From JAPOXR01 sp965199765 (GTDB taxonomy: Bacteria; Pseudomonadota; Alphaproteobacteria; Rhodobacterales; Rhodobacteraceae): a stretch of 64,000 bases of DNA. The notes under the pieces were generated by a model that did not search any database, was not told the DNA's origin, and was given only the letters and a program-made list of their open reading frames with translations. The stretch lies in the NCBI GenBank assembly GCA_965199765.1, contig CBDATC010000002.1, positions 744,001 through 808,000 of the forward strand, read 5' to 3'. Position 1 is the stretch's first letter. Every line of letters starts with the position of its first letter. The position numbers and the translations under genes are program-made. Positions 55,276-64,000 of the stretch are shown here, one piece after another.

Positions 55276-55836
55276 TTGTTGAATATAGCTACTATTTTCT
55301 CTGTGTCAAACTTAAGTTCAATAATTGTTCACCGCACTTCGTTTTGAAATGTTTGCACAACCTTCTGAGAGACGCATCGCGAAAAAACCAGACGCCAATG
55401 ACAAAACAACCGCGGTTTCCAATCCTAGTTTCGCGGGAATTGCTGAATCACAAACGAAGTGGGCGACTACACTGACCGAAGGTGGAGTTGAACATAAAAT
55501 GCGGTTATCTTCGATGGATTATAATGCCCTCCATTATGAGAATTTGATTTGGACGTGACCACCGGATTTTTTTGACCGCCGCCTGTCATCGGCTTCAGCA
55601 ACTCCAACCGCCGCGTTGATTTCCTGTGACACGGCAAGATACCCTTGCGTTCAACCGCATTGGCCTGGGAGAAAGCCTTTCATATGCTTTGCCGTTCCTA
55701 TCCTTGATGCGCGGAAACCGCATTGAGAGCCGGAAAGTCTCAGGATTTGCGCACCGATGCAATTCAGTCGGCGCAAGAATTGAAGACAGCCGAATGCTGC
55801 CCTACTTTACAATGAAAATACAACGGAGCCGACTCA
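55276..55836. other. 561-bp intergenic region between uvrD and terC
   Basis: It must hold the uvrD promoter (minus) and the terC promoter (plus). An ORF of 77 codons (55325-55558) has no family motif and no good ribosome-binding site. I looked for a manganese (yybP-ykoY) riboswitch before terC and found no convincing conserved core. Confidence 0.5.
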
Positions 55837-56544
55837 GTGATTGAGCTTCTTTCAAATCCCGCCATTTGGGCCAGCTTTGTGACGCTGGTGATGTTGGAAA
55901 TTATCCTTGCTGTCGACAACGTGCTGTTTATCTCGATCGCGGCTGCGAAACTTCCACCGAATCAAAGAAGGCTTGCGCGCCAGGTCGGTCTTTCCCTCGG
56001 TATGCTGATGCGAATCTTGCTTCTGCTGTCGTTTAGCTGGGTCGTGAGCTTAACCCAGCCTCTGTTGACGATTTTTGACCAAGAATTCAGTTGGCGAGAC
56101 TTCATCCTGCTGGGCGGAGGTTTATTCTTGATCGTCAAAGCAACCAACGCAATCTACCAAGAAGTTGAAAAACCAAGCGCAAAAGCGAGCAGGCAATATT
56201 CTGGTTTCTGGCCGATAATTGCGCAGATCATTGTCATTGATGTGGTTTTTTCTTTCGATTCGGTTTTGACGGCAATCGGCATTGCCGAACACATCGAAGT
56301 CATGGTGCTTGCAATTGTCATTGCCGTTGGGGTCATGATGTTTTTTGCAGAAGTCATTGCCGGCTTTGTGGAAAACCATCCGTCCACAAAGATGCTCGCG
56401 CTCGCTTTCTTGATAATGGTCGGATTCGTGCTTGCAGCCGACGGACTGCACTATCACGTGGATCGAGTATTCATTTACGTCGCAATGTTGTTCTCATGCG
56501 CGGTCGAGGCGCTAAACTTGATTCGAAGCAAACAAAGGAGGTAG
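55837..56544 (+). CDS. TerC-family integral membrane protein
   Basis: 235 residues, about seven membrane helices. Signatures of TerC/Alx/YkoY proteins: VMLEIILAVDNVLFISIAAAKL with the conserved Asp-Asn in helix 1, RLARQVGLSLGMLMRI, and ILLGGGLFLIVKATNAIYQEVE. IDVVFSFDSVLTAIGIAEHI is the second DSV motif, which mirrors the first. The family exports or handles manganese/calcium; tellurite resistance is a historical name. GTG start at 55837. No ter operon partners adjoin it. Confidence 0.92.
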   Translation: MIELLSNPAIWASFVTLVMLEIILAVDNVLFISIAAAKLPPNQRRLARQVGLSLGMLMRILLLLSFSWVVSLTQPLLTIFDQEFSWRDFILLGGGLFLIVKATNAIYQEVEKPSAKASRQYSGFWPIIAQIIVIDVVFSFDSVLTAIGIAEHIEVMVLAIVIAVGVMMFFAEVIAGFVENHPSTKMLALAFLIMVGFVLAADGLHYHVDRVFIYVAMLFSCAVEALNLIRSKQRR

Positions 56545-56992
56545 CCAATTCCACGAGGCCTTCAACCAACGCGGCGAATGACAGAATATCGCCGAGGTCA
56601 AATTTTCTTATGGCTTGAAACGCCCAGCGCCGGCAAAGAGCGGGTTTGGCGCGTAATCAAGCATGCACCATTCGCGACGATTCCGAAGGTTTGCCGGTCC
56701 CGGCGGTGGCGAGTTCGCATGCCATTCCTGACCAATAAAGCCATCTTGACCCAGCAGAATCGCAGAAGACGCGATCCGCTTGGATATTCGAAGACAAGCA
56801 TGAACTCCCACAACACAGGCACCTGCGAATTATCGCTGATTTCACTGCCGTGGCAAAGTCGGCTTGATGGATCGGATTACGCCGATAAACTCCTCTTCAT
56901 CATATGAATATCCATCATGCTGCGTTATAGGGCGATGATTTTTTTAGCAAAGCCGATTCACTACATTCCATTTTCTTAGGAGACCACGCCTG
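56545..56992. other. 448-bp region between terC and prs without recognisable gene
   Basis: Several short ORFs on both strands have no family match. The stretch ends with TAGGAGACC before the prs start. The prs promoter is expected here; no stem followed by a T run was seen after terC. Confidence 0.5.
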
Positions 56993-58012
56993 ATGCGAGC
57001 GCTGATCGAACCCAAGTTGATTTCTGGTAACGCCAATCTGCCTTTGGCAAACAAGATTTCAGACTACATTTCAGGCCAGAGCGGACGTCAGATTTCACTG
57101 GTCAAAGCCAATATAGAACGCTTCAGCGACAAAGAAGTCTATGTGGAAGTCTACGAAAATGTGCGCAGCGAGGATATGTTCATTATCCAGCCGACCTCAA
57201 GTCCAGCCAACGACAACCTCATGGAAATCCTGATCATCGCGGACGCGCTGCGGCGCTCTTCGGCGTCGCGAATAACTGCTGTCATCCCGTATTATGGTTA
57301 TGCCCGACAAGACCGACGAACGAAACCGCGCACTCCGATTTCAGCCAAGCTTGTCGCCAATCTTTTGACCGAAGCCGGAGTGTCCCGTGTGCTGACAATG
57401 GATCTGCATTCCGCTCAGATACAAGGCTTCTTCGATATTCCCGTGGACAACCTCTATGCGTCACCGATTTTTTCTCTCGATATCCGGTCCAAACTGTCAA
57501 AGTCAGAGGGTAACATCGTCGTGGTCTCACCGGACGTTGGAGGCGTCGAACGAGCCAGGGAGCTTGCAAAAAGAATAAATGCCAGTCTAGCCGTAGTCGA
57601 CAAACGACGCTCATCAACCGGTGATGTTACGGAAATGACGGTCATTGGCGATGTTCAGGGACAGGTCTGCATTATTGTTGACGACATTTGCGATTCCGGC
57701 GGCACCCTTTGCAAAGCGGCCGATCTGATTTTGTCCAGAGGGGCGCAGGAAGTTCATGCCTATGTCACACATGGTGTGCTGTCGGGAAATGCTTTTCAAC
57801 GAATCCAAAATTCAAGTCTCAGAAACGTGGTGATCACCGACTCAATTCAGCATGCGAAGCCTGTCAAGGAAATGGATAAAGTCCGAACAATCTCCGCAGC
57901 TCCGCTGCTCGCTCAAGCCATACTGAACATCGCTAACGGAACTTCTATCTCTTCGCTATTCGAAGCAAAAACTTTGGATTGGCTTTACGCCCGGTCTCCG
58001 TCAGCCGACTGA
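56993..58012 (+). CDS. prs: ribose-phosphate pyrophosphokinase (PRPP synthase)
   Basis: Makes PRPP from ribose 5-phosphate and ATP for nucleotide, His and Trp synthesis. 339 residues. SGNANLPLANKISDYI, VEVYENVRSEDMFIIQPTS, AVIPYYGYARQDRRTKPRT (ATP/regulatory flexible loop), DLHSAQIQGFFDIPVDNL (metal site) and VCIIVDDICDSGGTLCKAA (PRPP loop). AGGAGA precedes the ATG. The C-terminus is convergent with atpC, only 4 bp apart; the last 20 residues extend beyond the usual 310-315. Confidence 0.96.
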   Translation: MRALIEPKLISGNANLPLANKISDYISGQSGRQISLVKANIERFSDKEVYVEVYENVRSEDMFIIQPTSSPANDNLMEILIIADALRRSSASRITAVIPYYGYARQDRRTKPRTPISAKLVANLLTEAGVSRVLTMDLHSAQIQGFFDIPVDNLYASPIFSLDIRSKLSKSEGNIVVVSPDVGGVERARELAKRINASLAVVDKRRSSTGDVTEMTVIGDVQGQVCIIVDDICDSGGTLCKAADLILSRGAQEVHAYVTHGVLSGNAFQRIQNSSLRNVVITDSIQHAKPVKEMDKVRTISAAPLLAQAILNIANGTSISSLFEAKTLDWLYARSPSAD

Positions 58013-58016
58013 CCGC

Positions 58017-58415
58017 TTAGATATCAAGTTCAGCGCGAATCGAGCGGAAACCCGCCATTCGTGTTTCGGCAATATCCCTGCGGCTGCCTTCACTCGCTTC
58101 GATCTCAGCTTCCATTTTCGCCGCTAGTTCTTCGGCGATTTGGCTGGTGACTTCATGGCGGGGATAGGCATGCTCGGCCAAGACAATTGTTCGTTCAGCC
58201 GCGATGTCAACGAATCCTCCCGAAACAAAAAACTCAGTGGTGCCGCGATCTGATTTCACTTTCACCAGGCCGGGCTTCAAAGTGGTAATCAGCGCCGCAT
58301 GATCCCGCATCGCGGCCATATCTCCTTCGACACCCGGCAGATCAACGACCTCCGCTTCCAGCGACGCAAGACTGCGCTCTGGCGAGACCAACTCAAATCG
58401 GAACGGTTCGGCCAT
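58017..58415 (-). CDS. atpC: ATP synthase F1 epsilon subunit
   Basis: 132 residues. Central-stalk subunit that couples rotation and inhibits ATP hydrolysis. RFELVSPERSLASLEAEVVDLPG, GDMAAMRDHAALITTLKPG and FFVSGGFVDI match the N-terminal beta-sandwich; a short two-helix tail ends the protein. GGAGCG precedes the ATG; 14 bp after atpD. Last gene of atpHAGDC. Confidence 0.95.
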   Translation of the reverse strand: MAEPFRFELVSPERSLASLEAEVVDLPGVEGDMAAMRDHAALITTLKPGLVKVKSDRGTTEFFVSGGFVDIAAERTIVLAEHAYPRHEVTSQIAEELAAKMEAEIEASEGSRRDIAETRMAGFRSIRAELDI

Positions 58416-58429
58416 ATCGCGCTCCCGTT

Positions 58430-59860
58430 CTAAGCAGCTTCGGCAGCCAAGCGTGTTGCCTTCGCCACCACTTCTTCAATCCCTCCGACCATATAGAAGG
58501 CAGCTTCCGGCAAGTGGTCGAATTCTCCGGCAACAACGCGCCGAAAACTGTCGATGGTGACCTCTAAAGGCACCTGCACGCCCGGCGACCCGGTGAACAC
58601 CTGAGCCACATCAAAGGGCTGCGACAGAAATCGCTGTAATTTCCGGGCTCTTGACACAGTGATTTTGTCTTCTTCCGAAAGTTCGTCCATTCCCAGAATC
58701 GCAATGATGTCCTGCAGCGATTTGTAGCGCTGCAAAATACCCTGAACATCTCGAGCAACTGAATAATGCTCATCTCCGACAACTGCGGGGTCCAGAATTC
58801 TTGAGGTGGAGTCCAATGGATCCACAGCCGGGTAAATCCCAAGTTCTGAAATCGCCCGCGACAAAACGGTTGTCGCATCCAAATGCGCGAACGAGGTTGC
58901 GGGAGCCGGGTCAGTCAAGTCGTCAGCTGGAACATAGATCGCTTGAACCGATGTGATGGAACCCGATTTGGTCGAAGTGATTCTCTCTTGAAGCGCTCCC
59001 ATGTCAGTGGCTAAAGTCGGTTGATATCCGACCGCGGACGGTATGCGCCCGAGCAGTGCCGACACTTCAGAACCTGCCTGTGTGAACCGGAAAATATTAT
59101 CAACAAAGAACAGAACGTCTGTTCCCGACTGATCGCGGAATTGTTCGGCCAGCGTTAGCCCTGTTAGGCCTACGCGCGCGCGCGCGCCGGGCGGTTCGTT
59201 CATCTGACCATAGACGAGAGATACCTTCGATTTGCTCAAATCGTTGATATCGATAACACCGGACTCTATGAATTCATGATATAGATCGTTGCCCTCGCGG
59301 GTGCGCTCGCCAACGCCGGCAAACACCGAAAATCCTGCATGCACCTTGGCGATGTTATTGATCAGTTCCTGAATCAGAACTGTTTTCCCGACGCCGGCGC
59401 CACCGAACAGCCCGACCTTTCCTCCTTTGGAATATGGAGCCAATAGATCAATCACCTTGATGCCGGTTACCAAAACTTCAGTTTCAGTGGATTGTTCCGC
59501 GTATTCCGGCGCGGGCTGGTGAATTGGACGTTGCTCGGTTGACTCCACCGGGCCTTTTTCATCCACCGCTTCACCAACGACATTGATAATCCTGCCAAGC
59601 GTCGGATCGCCCACCGGGACGGTAATCGGTCCGCCGCTGTCCCGCACCGGCTGACCTCGCACAAGACCTTCGGTCGAGTCCATTGCGATCGCGCGCACCG
59701 TGTTCTCGCCAAGATGCTGAGCAACCTCTAGAACCAACCGGTTGCCGCGGTTCTCTGTTTCAAGCGCATTGAGGATTTCTGGCAAATCCTCGTCAAAGCG
59801 GACGTCAACGACCGCACCAATGACCTGTGTCACCCTGCCCTGAACCTGTTCTTCTGCCAT
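58430..59860 (-). CDS. atpD: ATP synthase F1 beta subunit
   Basis: Catalytic subunit, 476 residues from ATG 59860, which has GAGGGA seven bases upstream (an in-frame codon seven residues earlier is unlikely). P-loop GLFGGAGVGKTVLIQELI, catalytic Glu in GVGERTREGNDLYHE, SLVYGQMNEPPGARARVGL, and DPAPATSFAHLDATTVLSR are canonical. A (CG)7 run at 59173-59186 encodes the ARAR of the conserved GARARVGL and needs no special explanation. Confidence 0.97.
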   Translation of the reverse strand: MAEEQVQGRVTQVIGAVVDVRFDEDLPEILNALETENRGNRLVLEVAQHLGENTVRAIAMDSTEGLVRGQPVRDSGGPITVPVGDPTLGRIINVVGEAVDEKGPVESTEQRPIHQPAPEYAEQSTETEVLVTGIKVIDLLAPYSKGGKVGLFGGAGVGKTVLIQELINNIAKVHAGFSVFAGVGERTREGNDLYHEFIESGVIDINDLSKSKVSLVYGQMNEPPGARARVGLTGLTLAEQFRDQSGTDVLFFVDNIFRFTQAGSEVSALLGRIPSAVGYQPTLATDMGALQERITSTKSGSITSVQAIYVPADDLTDPAPATSFAHLDATTVLSRAISELGIYPAVDPLDSTSRILDPAVVGDEHYSVARDVQGILQRYKSLQDIIAILGMDELSEEDKITVSRARKLQRFLSQPFDVAQVFTGSPGVQVPLEVTIDSFRRVVAGEFDHLPEAAFYMVGGIEEVVAKATRLAAEAA

Positions 59861-59877
59861 TGCAATCCCTCGATTCG

Positions 59878-60747
59878 TCAAAGCGCTTCAGCGCCTGAAA
59901 TAATTTCAATCAGTTCCTTGGTGATCGCGGCCTGCCTAGACCGATTGTAGAGAATAGTCAGTTTATCGATCATTTCACCCGCGTTTCTCGTCGCGTTGTC
60001 CATGGCGGACATTCGCGCGCCCTGCTCGGATGCCTGGTTTTCAAGAAGTGCGGCAAATATCTGGTTGGAAACCGCCTGCGGGAGCAATTGATCAAGGATC
60101 TCTGTTTCACCCGGTTCGAAATTATAGAAGAGCATATCCGTTTCGCCCGATTCGGGAATTTCCACTGGGATGAGCTGAGTCGCGGATGGAATCTGCGATA
60201 TCACCGAATTGAATCGGCTGTAGAATATCGTCGCAACGTCAAAGTCGCCATCGGCGAACATGGACTGCAATTGACGGGCTATCTCTTCGGCGTTGGCTAT
60301 ACTGATCCTCTTGTAGCCGGATAAGTCCACATGGCCGACAAACGCCTCTTCATAATCGCGTTTGAGCTGCTCCCGTCCCTTTCTCCCTACGGTCAGTATC
60401 TTTACTGTTTTTCCAGCTTCGGCGAGTTCCTGTGCTCTGGTTCTCACCATGCGGACAATCGAAGAATTGAAACTGCCGCAAAGCCCGCGTTCCGCGGTTG
60501 CCGCTACCAAAAGGTGAGTATCATCGCGTCCGGTTCCAGCAAGCATTGCCGGTGCAGCTGCCTTATCGGCTGCGCGCGCTAAATTGCTCATAACGGCATT
60601 CATCTGTTCCGAATATGGTCGGGCACTTTCGGCTGCTTCCTGAGCGCGCCGCAGTTTAGCCGCCGCAACCATCTGCATGGCCTTTGTGATCTTTCGCGTA
60701 GACTTTACGCTCTCGATCCGGATTTTCAGATCTTTGAGGCTAGGCAT
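59878..60747 (-). CDS. atpG: ATP synthase F1 gamma subunit
   Basis: Rotor shaft, 289 residues. Conserved ends: MPSLKDLKIRIESVKSTRKI with ITKAMQMVAAAKLRRAQ at the N-terminus and ERGARMSAMDNATRNAGEMI/LYNRSRQAAITKELIEI-type C-terminus (here EQGARMSAMDNATRNA and YNRSRQAAITKELIEIISG). GGGAGG precedes the ATG. Between atpA and atpD as usual. Confidence 0.97.
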   Translation of the reverse strand: MPSLKDLKIRIESVKSTRKITKAMQMVAAAKLRRAQEAAESARPYSEQMNAVMSNLARAADKAAAPAMLAGTGRDDTHLLVAATAERGLCGSFNSSIVRMVRTRAQELAEAGKTVKILTVGRKGREQLKRDYEEAFVGHVDLSGYKRISIANAEEIARQLQSMFADGDFDVATIFYSRFNSVISQIPSATQLIPVEIPESGETDMLFYNFEPGETEILDQLLPQAVSNQIFAALLENQASEQGARMSAMDNATRNAGEMIDKLTILYNRSRQAAITKELIEIISGAEAL

Positions 60748-60771
60748 CGTTTGCCTCCCTACCCTGTCCGA

Positions 60772-62310
60772 TTACCCAAAGCCGTCGGCATAAGCGTTGA
60801 TCGCCGCTTTTATTTTGTCCGCCAACTCTCCGGTCACCTTCCGGTCATTGTCGGTGATATCGCTCAGCAGCTCGCTGTAATCCGATCTCAAATGCGCAAT
60901 CAGACCCTGCTCGAACCGCACGACATCGCCCACATTCAGATCGTCAAGGAATCCCTGCGTGCCAGCGAAGATGACGCAGACGATTTCAGCGTTCGTCAGC
61001 GGTGAATACTGCTTCTGCTTCATAAGCTCGGTCAGTCGGGCCCCGCGATTGAGCAGCCGCTGCGTCGCGGCATCAAGGTCAGACCCAAACTGGGCAAACG
61101 CGGCCATTTCCCGGTACTGCGCAAGCTCGAGTTTAACCGTGCCCGCCACCGACTTCATCGCCGATGTCTGTGCCGACGACCCCACTCTGGAGACGCTGAG
61201 GCCGGTGTTCACGGCTGGTCGGATCCCTTGGTAGAACAATTCAGTCTCTAGAAAAATCTGTCCATCAGTGATCGAAATCACATTTGTCGGAATATAGGCT
61301 GACAAATCCCCTGCCTGCGTTTCAATGATTGGCAGGGCCGTCAATGAACCTGATCCATTGTCTTCATTCAGCTTAGCAGCCCGTTCCAGCAGTCGGGAAT
61401 GGAGATAAAAGACATCGCCAGGATACGCTTCACGGCCAGGTGGTCGGCGCAGCAACAGCGACATCTGCCGGTAAGCCACTGCCTGCTTTGACAGATCGTC
61501 ATAAATGATCAAGGCATGGCGGCCGTTGTCGCGAAATGACTCCGCCATCGCAGTTGCCGAATACGGAGCCAGGAACTGCATCGGCGCCGGATCGGACGCC
61601 GTCGCCGCGACAACAATCGAATAGCTCAATGCGTCGTTTTCTTCGAGCTTCCTGACCAGCTGCGCGACCGTTGAACGCTTTTGACCCACTGCAACATAAA
61701 CGCAGTAGAGCTTTTTGGATTCATCATCTCCAGCGGCATCATTGTAGGACTTCTGGTTTAGAATCGTATCAAGCGCGAGCGCGGTTTTGCCCGTTTGCCG
61801 GTCGCCGATTATCAGTTCTCGTTGACCGCGGCCGATGGGAATCATCGCATCGACTGATTTCAATCCCGTTGCCATCGGCTCGTGAACCGAACGACGGGGA
61901 ATAATTCCGGGCGCCTTCACATCAGCGCGTGCCCGCTCCGCCGCGTCAATCGGTCCTTTGTTATCAATGGGATGGCCAAGTGCGTCGACCACCCGGCCGA
62001 GCAGAGCATCGCCGACTGGAACATCGACAATCGCTTCTGTTCTTTTGACCTGGTCTCCCTCTCGGATGCTTCGGTCATCGCCGAAAATGACAACTCCGAC
62101 ATTGTCTGACTCGAGGTTCAGCGCCATGCCGCGAATTGCGCCGGGGAACTCGACCATCTCGCCAGCCTGCACATTGTCCAAACCGAAAACCCGAGCGATT
62201 CCATCGCCAACGCTGAGAACACGTCCCACTTCCGCAACTTCGGCTTCTTGACCGAAATCCTTGATCTGATCCTTCAGAATTGCGGAAATTTCCGCCGCTT
62301 GGATACTCAT
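60772..62310 (-). CDS. atpA: ATP synthase F1 alpha subunit
   Basis: Non-catalytic nucleotide-binding subunit, 512 residues. VGRVLSVGDGIARVFGLDNV, GIIPRRSVHEPMATGLKSVD, P-loop GDRQTGKTALALDTI, ALIIYDDLSKQAVAYRQ, and signature PAVNTGLSVSRVGSSAQ. Its ATG follows the atpH stop without a gap (TAAATG), and GAGAGAGG lies at the end of atpH, so the two are translationally coupled. Confidence 0.98.
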   Translation of the reverse strand: MSIQAAEISAILKDQIKDFGQEAEVAEVGRVLSVGDGIARVFGLDNVQAGEMVEFPGAIRGMALNLESDNVGVVIFGDDRSIREGDQVKRTEAIVDVPVGDALLGRVVDALGHPIDNKGPIDAAERARADVKAPGIIPRRSVHEPMATGLKSVDAMIPIGRGQRELIIGDRQTGKTALALDTILNQKSYNDAAGDDESKKLYCVYVAVGQKRSTVAQLVRKLEENDALSYSIVVAATASDPAPMQFLAPYSATAMAESFRDNGRHALIIYDDLSKQAVAYRQMSLLLRRPPGREAYPGDVFYLHSRLLERAAKLNEDNGSGSLTALPIIETQAGDLSAYIPTNVISITDGQIFLETELFYQGIRPAVNTGLSVSRVGSSAQTSAMKSVAGTVKLELAQYREMAAFAQFGSDLDAATQRLLNRGARLTELMKQKQYSPLTNAEIVCVIFAGTQGFLDDLNVGDVVRFEQGLIAHLRSDYSELLSDITDNDRKVTGELADKIKAAINAYADGFG

Positions 62311-62871
62311 TTATTCGACCTCTCTCAAAGCACTTTTGAGATTTGTAAGTTTTGTTCTGATTGTCGCGTCAACCAACTTTGAACCAAGTCGCGCTGATAA
62401 ACCGCCGATCAGACGATTATCCACATTCACTGAAAATCGGACATCCTGACCTGCTGCGGTTCGAAGAGCGTCCTTGAGGCTCGTCAATTCGGCTTGACTA
62501 AGTTCGTGCGCAGCCGTGATTTCGGCAGTTACAACGCCCCGATGGCTGTCGAGATGGTCCTCAAGACAATCCAGCATTGCCGAGACCACAAAAAGCCGTC
62601 GTTTTGATGCCATCAAAGCCAGTGTATTCCGCGTTAATGCGCTCAAACCAACCTTTTCAGCAACGGCATCAATAGCATCAGCCATATCTCCGCGCGAATA
62701 AACCGGCGACTTTATCAATGTCCGGAGATCTTCGCTGACCGCCAGCGCGTCCCGCATTGCTGCAATATCGGCTTCAAGCGAATCCAACGCACTTGATTCA
62801 AGAAAGAGCTCGAACAAGGCCGCAGCATACCGGGATGCAATCCCGGATGTCATGGAAATGTTGTCACTCAA
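62311..62871 (-). CDS. atpH: ATP synthase F1 delta subunit
   Basis: Stator subunit connecting F1 to the b subunits, 186 residues. GIASRYAAALFELFLES at the start, LRTLIKSPVYSRGDMADAID, and the C-terminal strand RFSVNVDNRLIGGLSARLGS KLVDATIRTKL are family-like. TTG 62871 is preferred: GGGGA lies six to eight bases upstream and the N-terminus then aligns with other alphaproteobacterial AtpH; the longer frame to 62976 does not. First gene of the operon; F0 genes are not in the window, as usual for alphaproteobacteria. Confidence 0.93.
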   Translation of the reverse strand: MSDNISMTSGIASRYAAALFELFLESSALDSLEADIAAMRDALAVSEDLRTLIKSPVYSRGDMADAIDAVAEKVGLSALTRNTLALMASKRRLFVVSAMLDCLEDHLDSHRGVVTAEITAAHELSQAELTSLKDALRTAAGQDVRFSVNVDNRLIGGLSARLGSKLVDATIRTKLTNLKSALREVE

Positions 62872-62985
62872 ATGCCGTCCCCGGAAACTATTGCGCTCGC
62901 ATTCAGCTGCGGTTGGCCAATATTCAAGTCCATTCGATTTAGCAAGCCGATTCATCACACATAATTTCGACTGCACCGCCGCTGT

Positions 62986-63747
62986 TTAATGTGTGCGGCC
63001 AGAAACAGGTTTCGCTCCGGGGGCAGCTAACCCCTCCAACGCCTTAAGTCGGTTCGCCACTTTTTCGGCCAATGGCGGACGATGCATTTGGAATATTCGC
63101 TTACACGCTTCCTGCACCACCACCCCTCCCGCAAATCGCATCGGCGCATGACTTCCAAATCTCTCCATAGCTGGGCGGAATCGATTCCAAATTCGACGTC
63201 CGCTAGGCGGTGAAAAGAGCGCGGCATCGCTGCGCAGCACTTCGAATTTTCGTTTTTCCAGGCGAATTTCAAGCTGCACGGGAAGATATGGATGACCAAA
63301 TCCGAAAGGCGTTGCATCCCGACGCGCCCATAGACCCGCGCGATTGGGAACGAAAATCAGTATTCGCCCTTCCGGTGCGAGGACCCGCCAGCATTCGGAC
63401 AGCACAGCTCCTGGATCGCCGCTGTTTTCCAGCCCGTGCAGCATTACAAGCCGATCAACGCTTCCGGTGAGCAAGGGCCAATTGAATTCATGGGTAAGAA
63501 CGGTGCGGTTGCCGCCGACTGACGGCCATCGGACGAAACCCTGATGATCCGGCATGATATTCAATAATCTGGCTGCTGTGAGGTCGGCTGACTCGAATAT
63601 CGGCTGAACGAAGCCAAAACCGGCAACAGTCAAGTCGTGCAGTCCAGGCCAAAATTGAGTCAGTTTGGCTGCAAGCCGGTCGGCAACATAGGCACCCAGC
63701 GGGTTTTCGGCATAAAACTCTTGTATTTCTGCCGCATCAAGGTGCAT
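62986..63747 (-). CDS. class I SAM-dependent methyltransferase
   Basis: 253-residue methyltransferase (Methyltransf_11-like). It has a weak motif I around LTVAGFGFVQPIFE, RLVMLHGLENSGDPGAVLSE (motif around the SAM acidic site) and CWRVLAPEGRILIFVPNRAGLW (post-motif III). The glycines of motif I are fewer than in typical enzymes. It is divergent from gloB by 68 bp, a pairing seen often in alphaproteobacteria. The substrate is unknown. Confidence 0.82.
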   Translation of the reverse strand: MHLDAAEIQEFYAENPLGAYVADRLAAKLTQFWPGLHDLTVAGFGFVQPIFESADLTAARLLNIMPDHQGFVRWPSVGGNRTVLTHEFNWPLLTGSVDRLVMLHGLENSGDPGAVLSECWRVLAPEGRILIFVPNRAGLWARRDATPFGFGHPYLPVQLEIRLEKRKFEVLRSDAALFSPPSGRRIWNRFRPAMERFGSHAPMRFAGGVVVQEACKRIFQMHRPPLAEKVANRLKALEGLAAPGAKPVSGRTH

Positions 63748-63815
63748 TGCGCTGGTGCCTGCGATAACTAAGGTTGACCTTCAATATAGGGAATTCACGA
63801 GGAGAATGTAGTCAC

Positions 63816-64000
63816 ATGGCTATTGATATCGTCACAGTTGCATGTCTTTCGGACAACTACGCTTATCTAATACACAACGCGGAATCAAAGCAGACCGCTG
63901 TAGTGGATGCTCCGGAATCCGCCCCGCTTGTTCGGGAACTGGAGCACCGCGGCTGGAATCCGGATCAGATTCTCATAACGCATCATCACGCAGATCATAT
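63816..64000 (+). CDS. gloB: hydroxyacylglutathione hydrolase (glyoxalase II), 5' part
   Basis: First 61 residues of GloB, cut by the window end. Reading from ATG 63816 gives CLSDNYAYLIHNAES, VVDAPESAPLV and the metallo-beta-lactamase zinc motif LITHHHADH at the very end. GAGGAG lies about 12 bases upstream. The enzyme hydrolyses S-lactoylglutathione in methylglyoxal detoxification. Confidence 0.92.
   Translation, partial: MAIDIVTVACLSDNYAYLIHNAESKQTAVVDAPESAPLVRELEHRGWNPDQILITHHHADH

Noticed and set aside
55559..55836. Manganese (yybP-ykoY) riboswitch before terC
   Set aside because: TerC relatives can be controlled this way, but I found no convincing conserved core or paired stems.
56578..56907. 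Small genes between terC and prs
   Set aside because: Frames on both strands are open but none shows a family motif or good start.
59173..59186. (CG)7 dinucleotide run in atpD as a special element
   Set aside because: It encodes the conserved ARAR of GARARVGL; expected from the protein sequence.

Overview
The window is a chromosomal segment of an alphaproteobacterium. The division and cell-wall (dcw) cluster runs mraZ-rsmH-ftsL-ftsI-murE-murF-mraY-murD-ftsW-murG-murC-murB-ddl-ftsQ-ftsA-ftsZ-lpxC-bamD-recN. The aerobic cobaltochelatase pair cobS-cobT sits beside a J-domain gene and bolA, and the F1 ATP synthase operon is atpHAGDC. These layouts are typical of Rhodobacterales and related marine alphaproteobacteria. 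The genus is not resolved from sequence alone. No rRNA, tRNA, CRISPR array, intact insertion sequence or prophage was recognised.

Region by region. (1) 1-3174, minus strand: an FkbM-type methyltransferase followed by the dTDP-rhamnose genes rmlC-rmlB-rmlD (rmlD runs off the left edge). (2) 3752-10948, plus strand: a sugar or polyol ABC importer (binding protein, two permeases, ATPase), then an MDR dehydrogenase and a frameshifted mannitol-dehydrogenase-family gene. (3) 11196-15345: an AT-rich surface-glycan stretch with a SAM methyltransferase, a 904-residue FkbM-HAD fusion and an unrecognised ORF, followed by about 1 kb without convincing genes. (4) 16394-21510: PfkB sugar kinase, pepN and gatB. 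(5) 21499-27231: bolA, a J-domain protein, cobS, cobT and an M24 aminopeptidase. (6) 27449-50609, minus strand: recN-bamD-lpxC and the dcw cluster. (7) 51217-58012: mrp, a DUF1127 protein, a PcrA/UvrD helicase, terC and prs. (8) 58017-64000: ATP synthase F1, a methyltransferase and the start of gloB.

Two things stand out. First, murC carries an in-frame N-terminal extension of about 144 residues made of two copies of a 54-residue module (37 of 54 positions identical) that I do not recognise. Second, three long C/G homopolymers (9-10 bases) occur in this window and all lie inside surface-glycan genes. One of them puts an FkbM methyltransferase out of frame, while the other two genes read in frame. 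This is the classic layout of slipped-strand phase variation, so the region probably produces a switchable surface glycan. Sequencing error in homopolymers must be excluded.

The importer, the two dehydrogenases and the PfkB kinase look like parts of one polyol/hexose catabolic pathway, now separated by the glycan stretch. Start codons were reassigned for many genes from Shine-Dalgarno position and family N-termini. TTG starts are unusually frequent.
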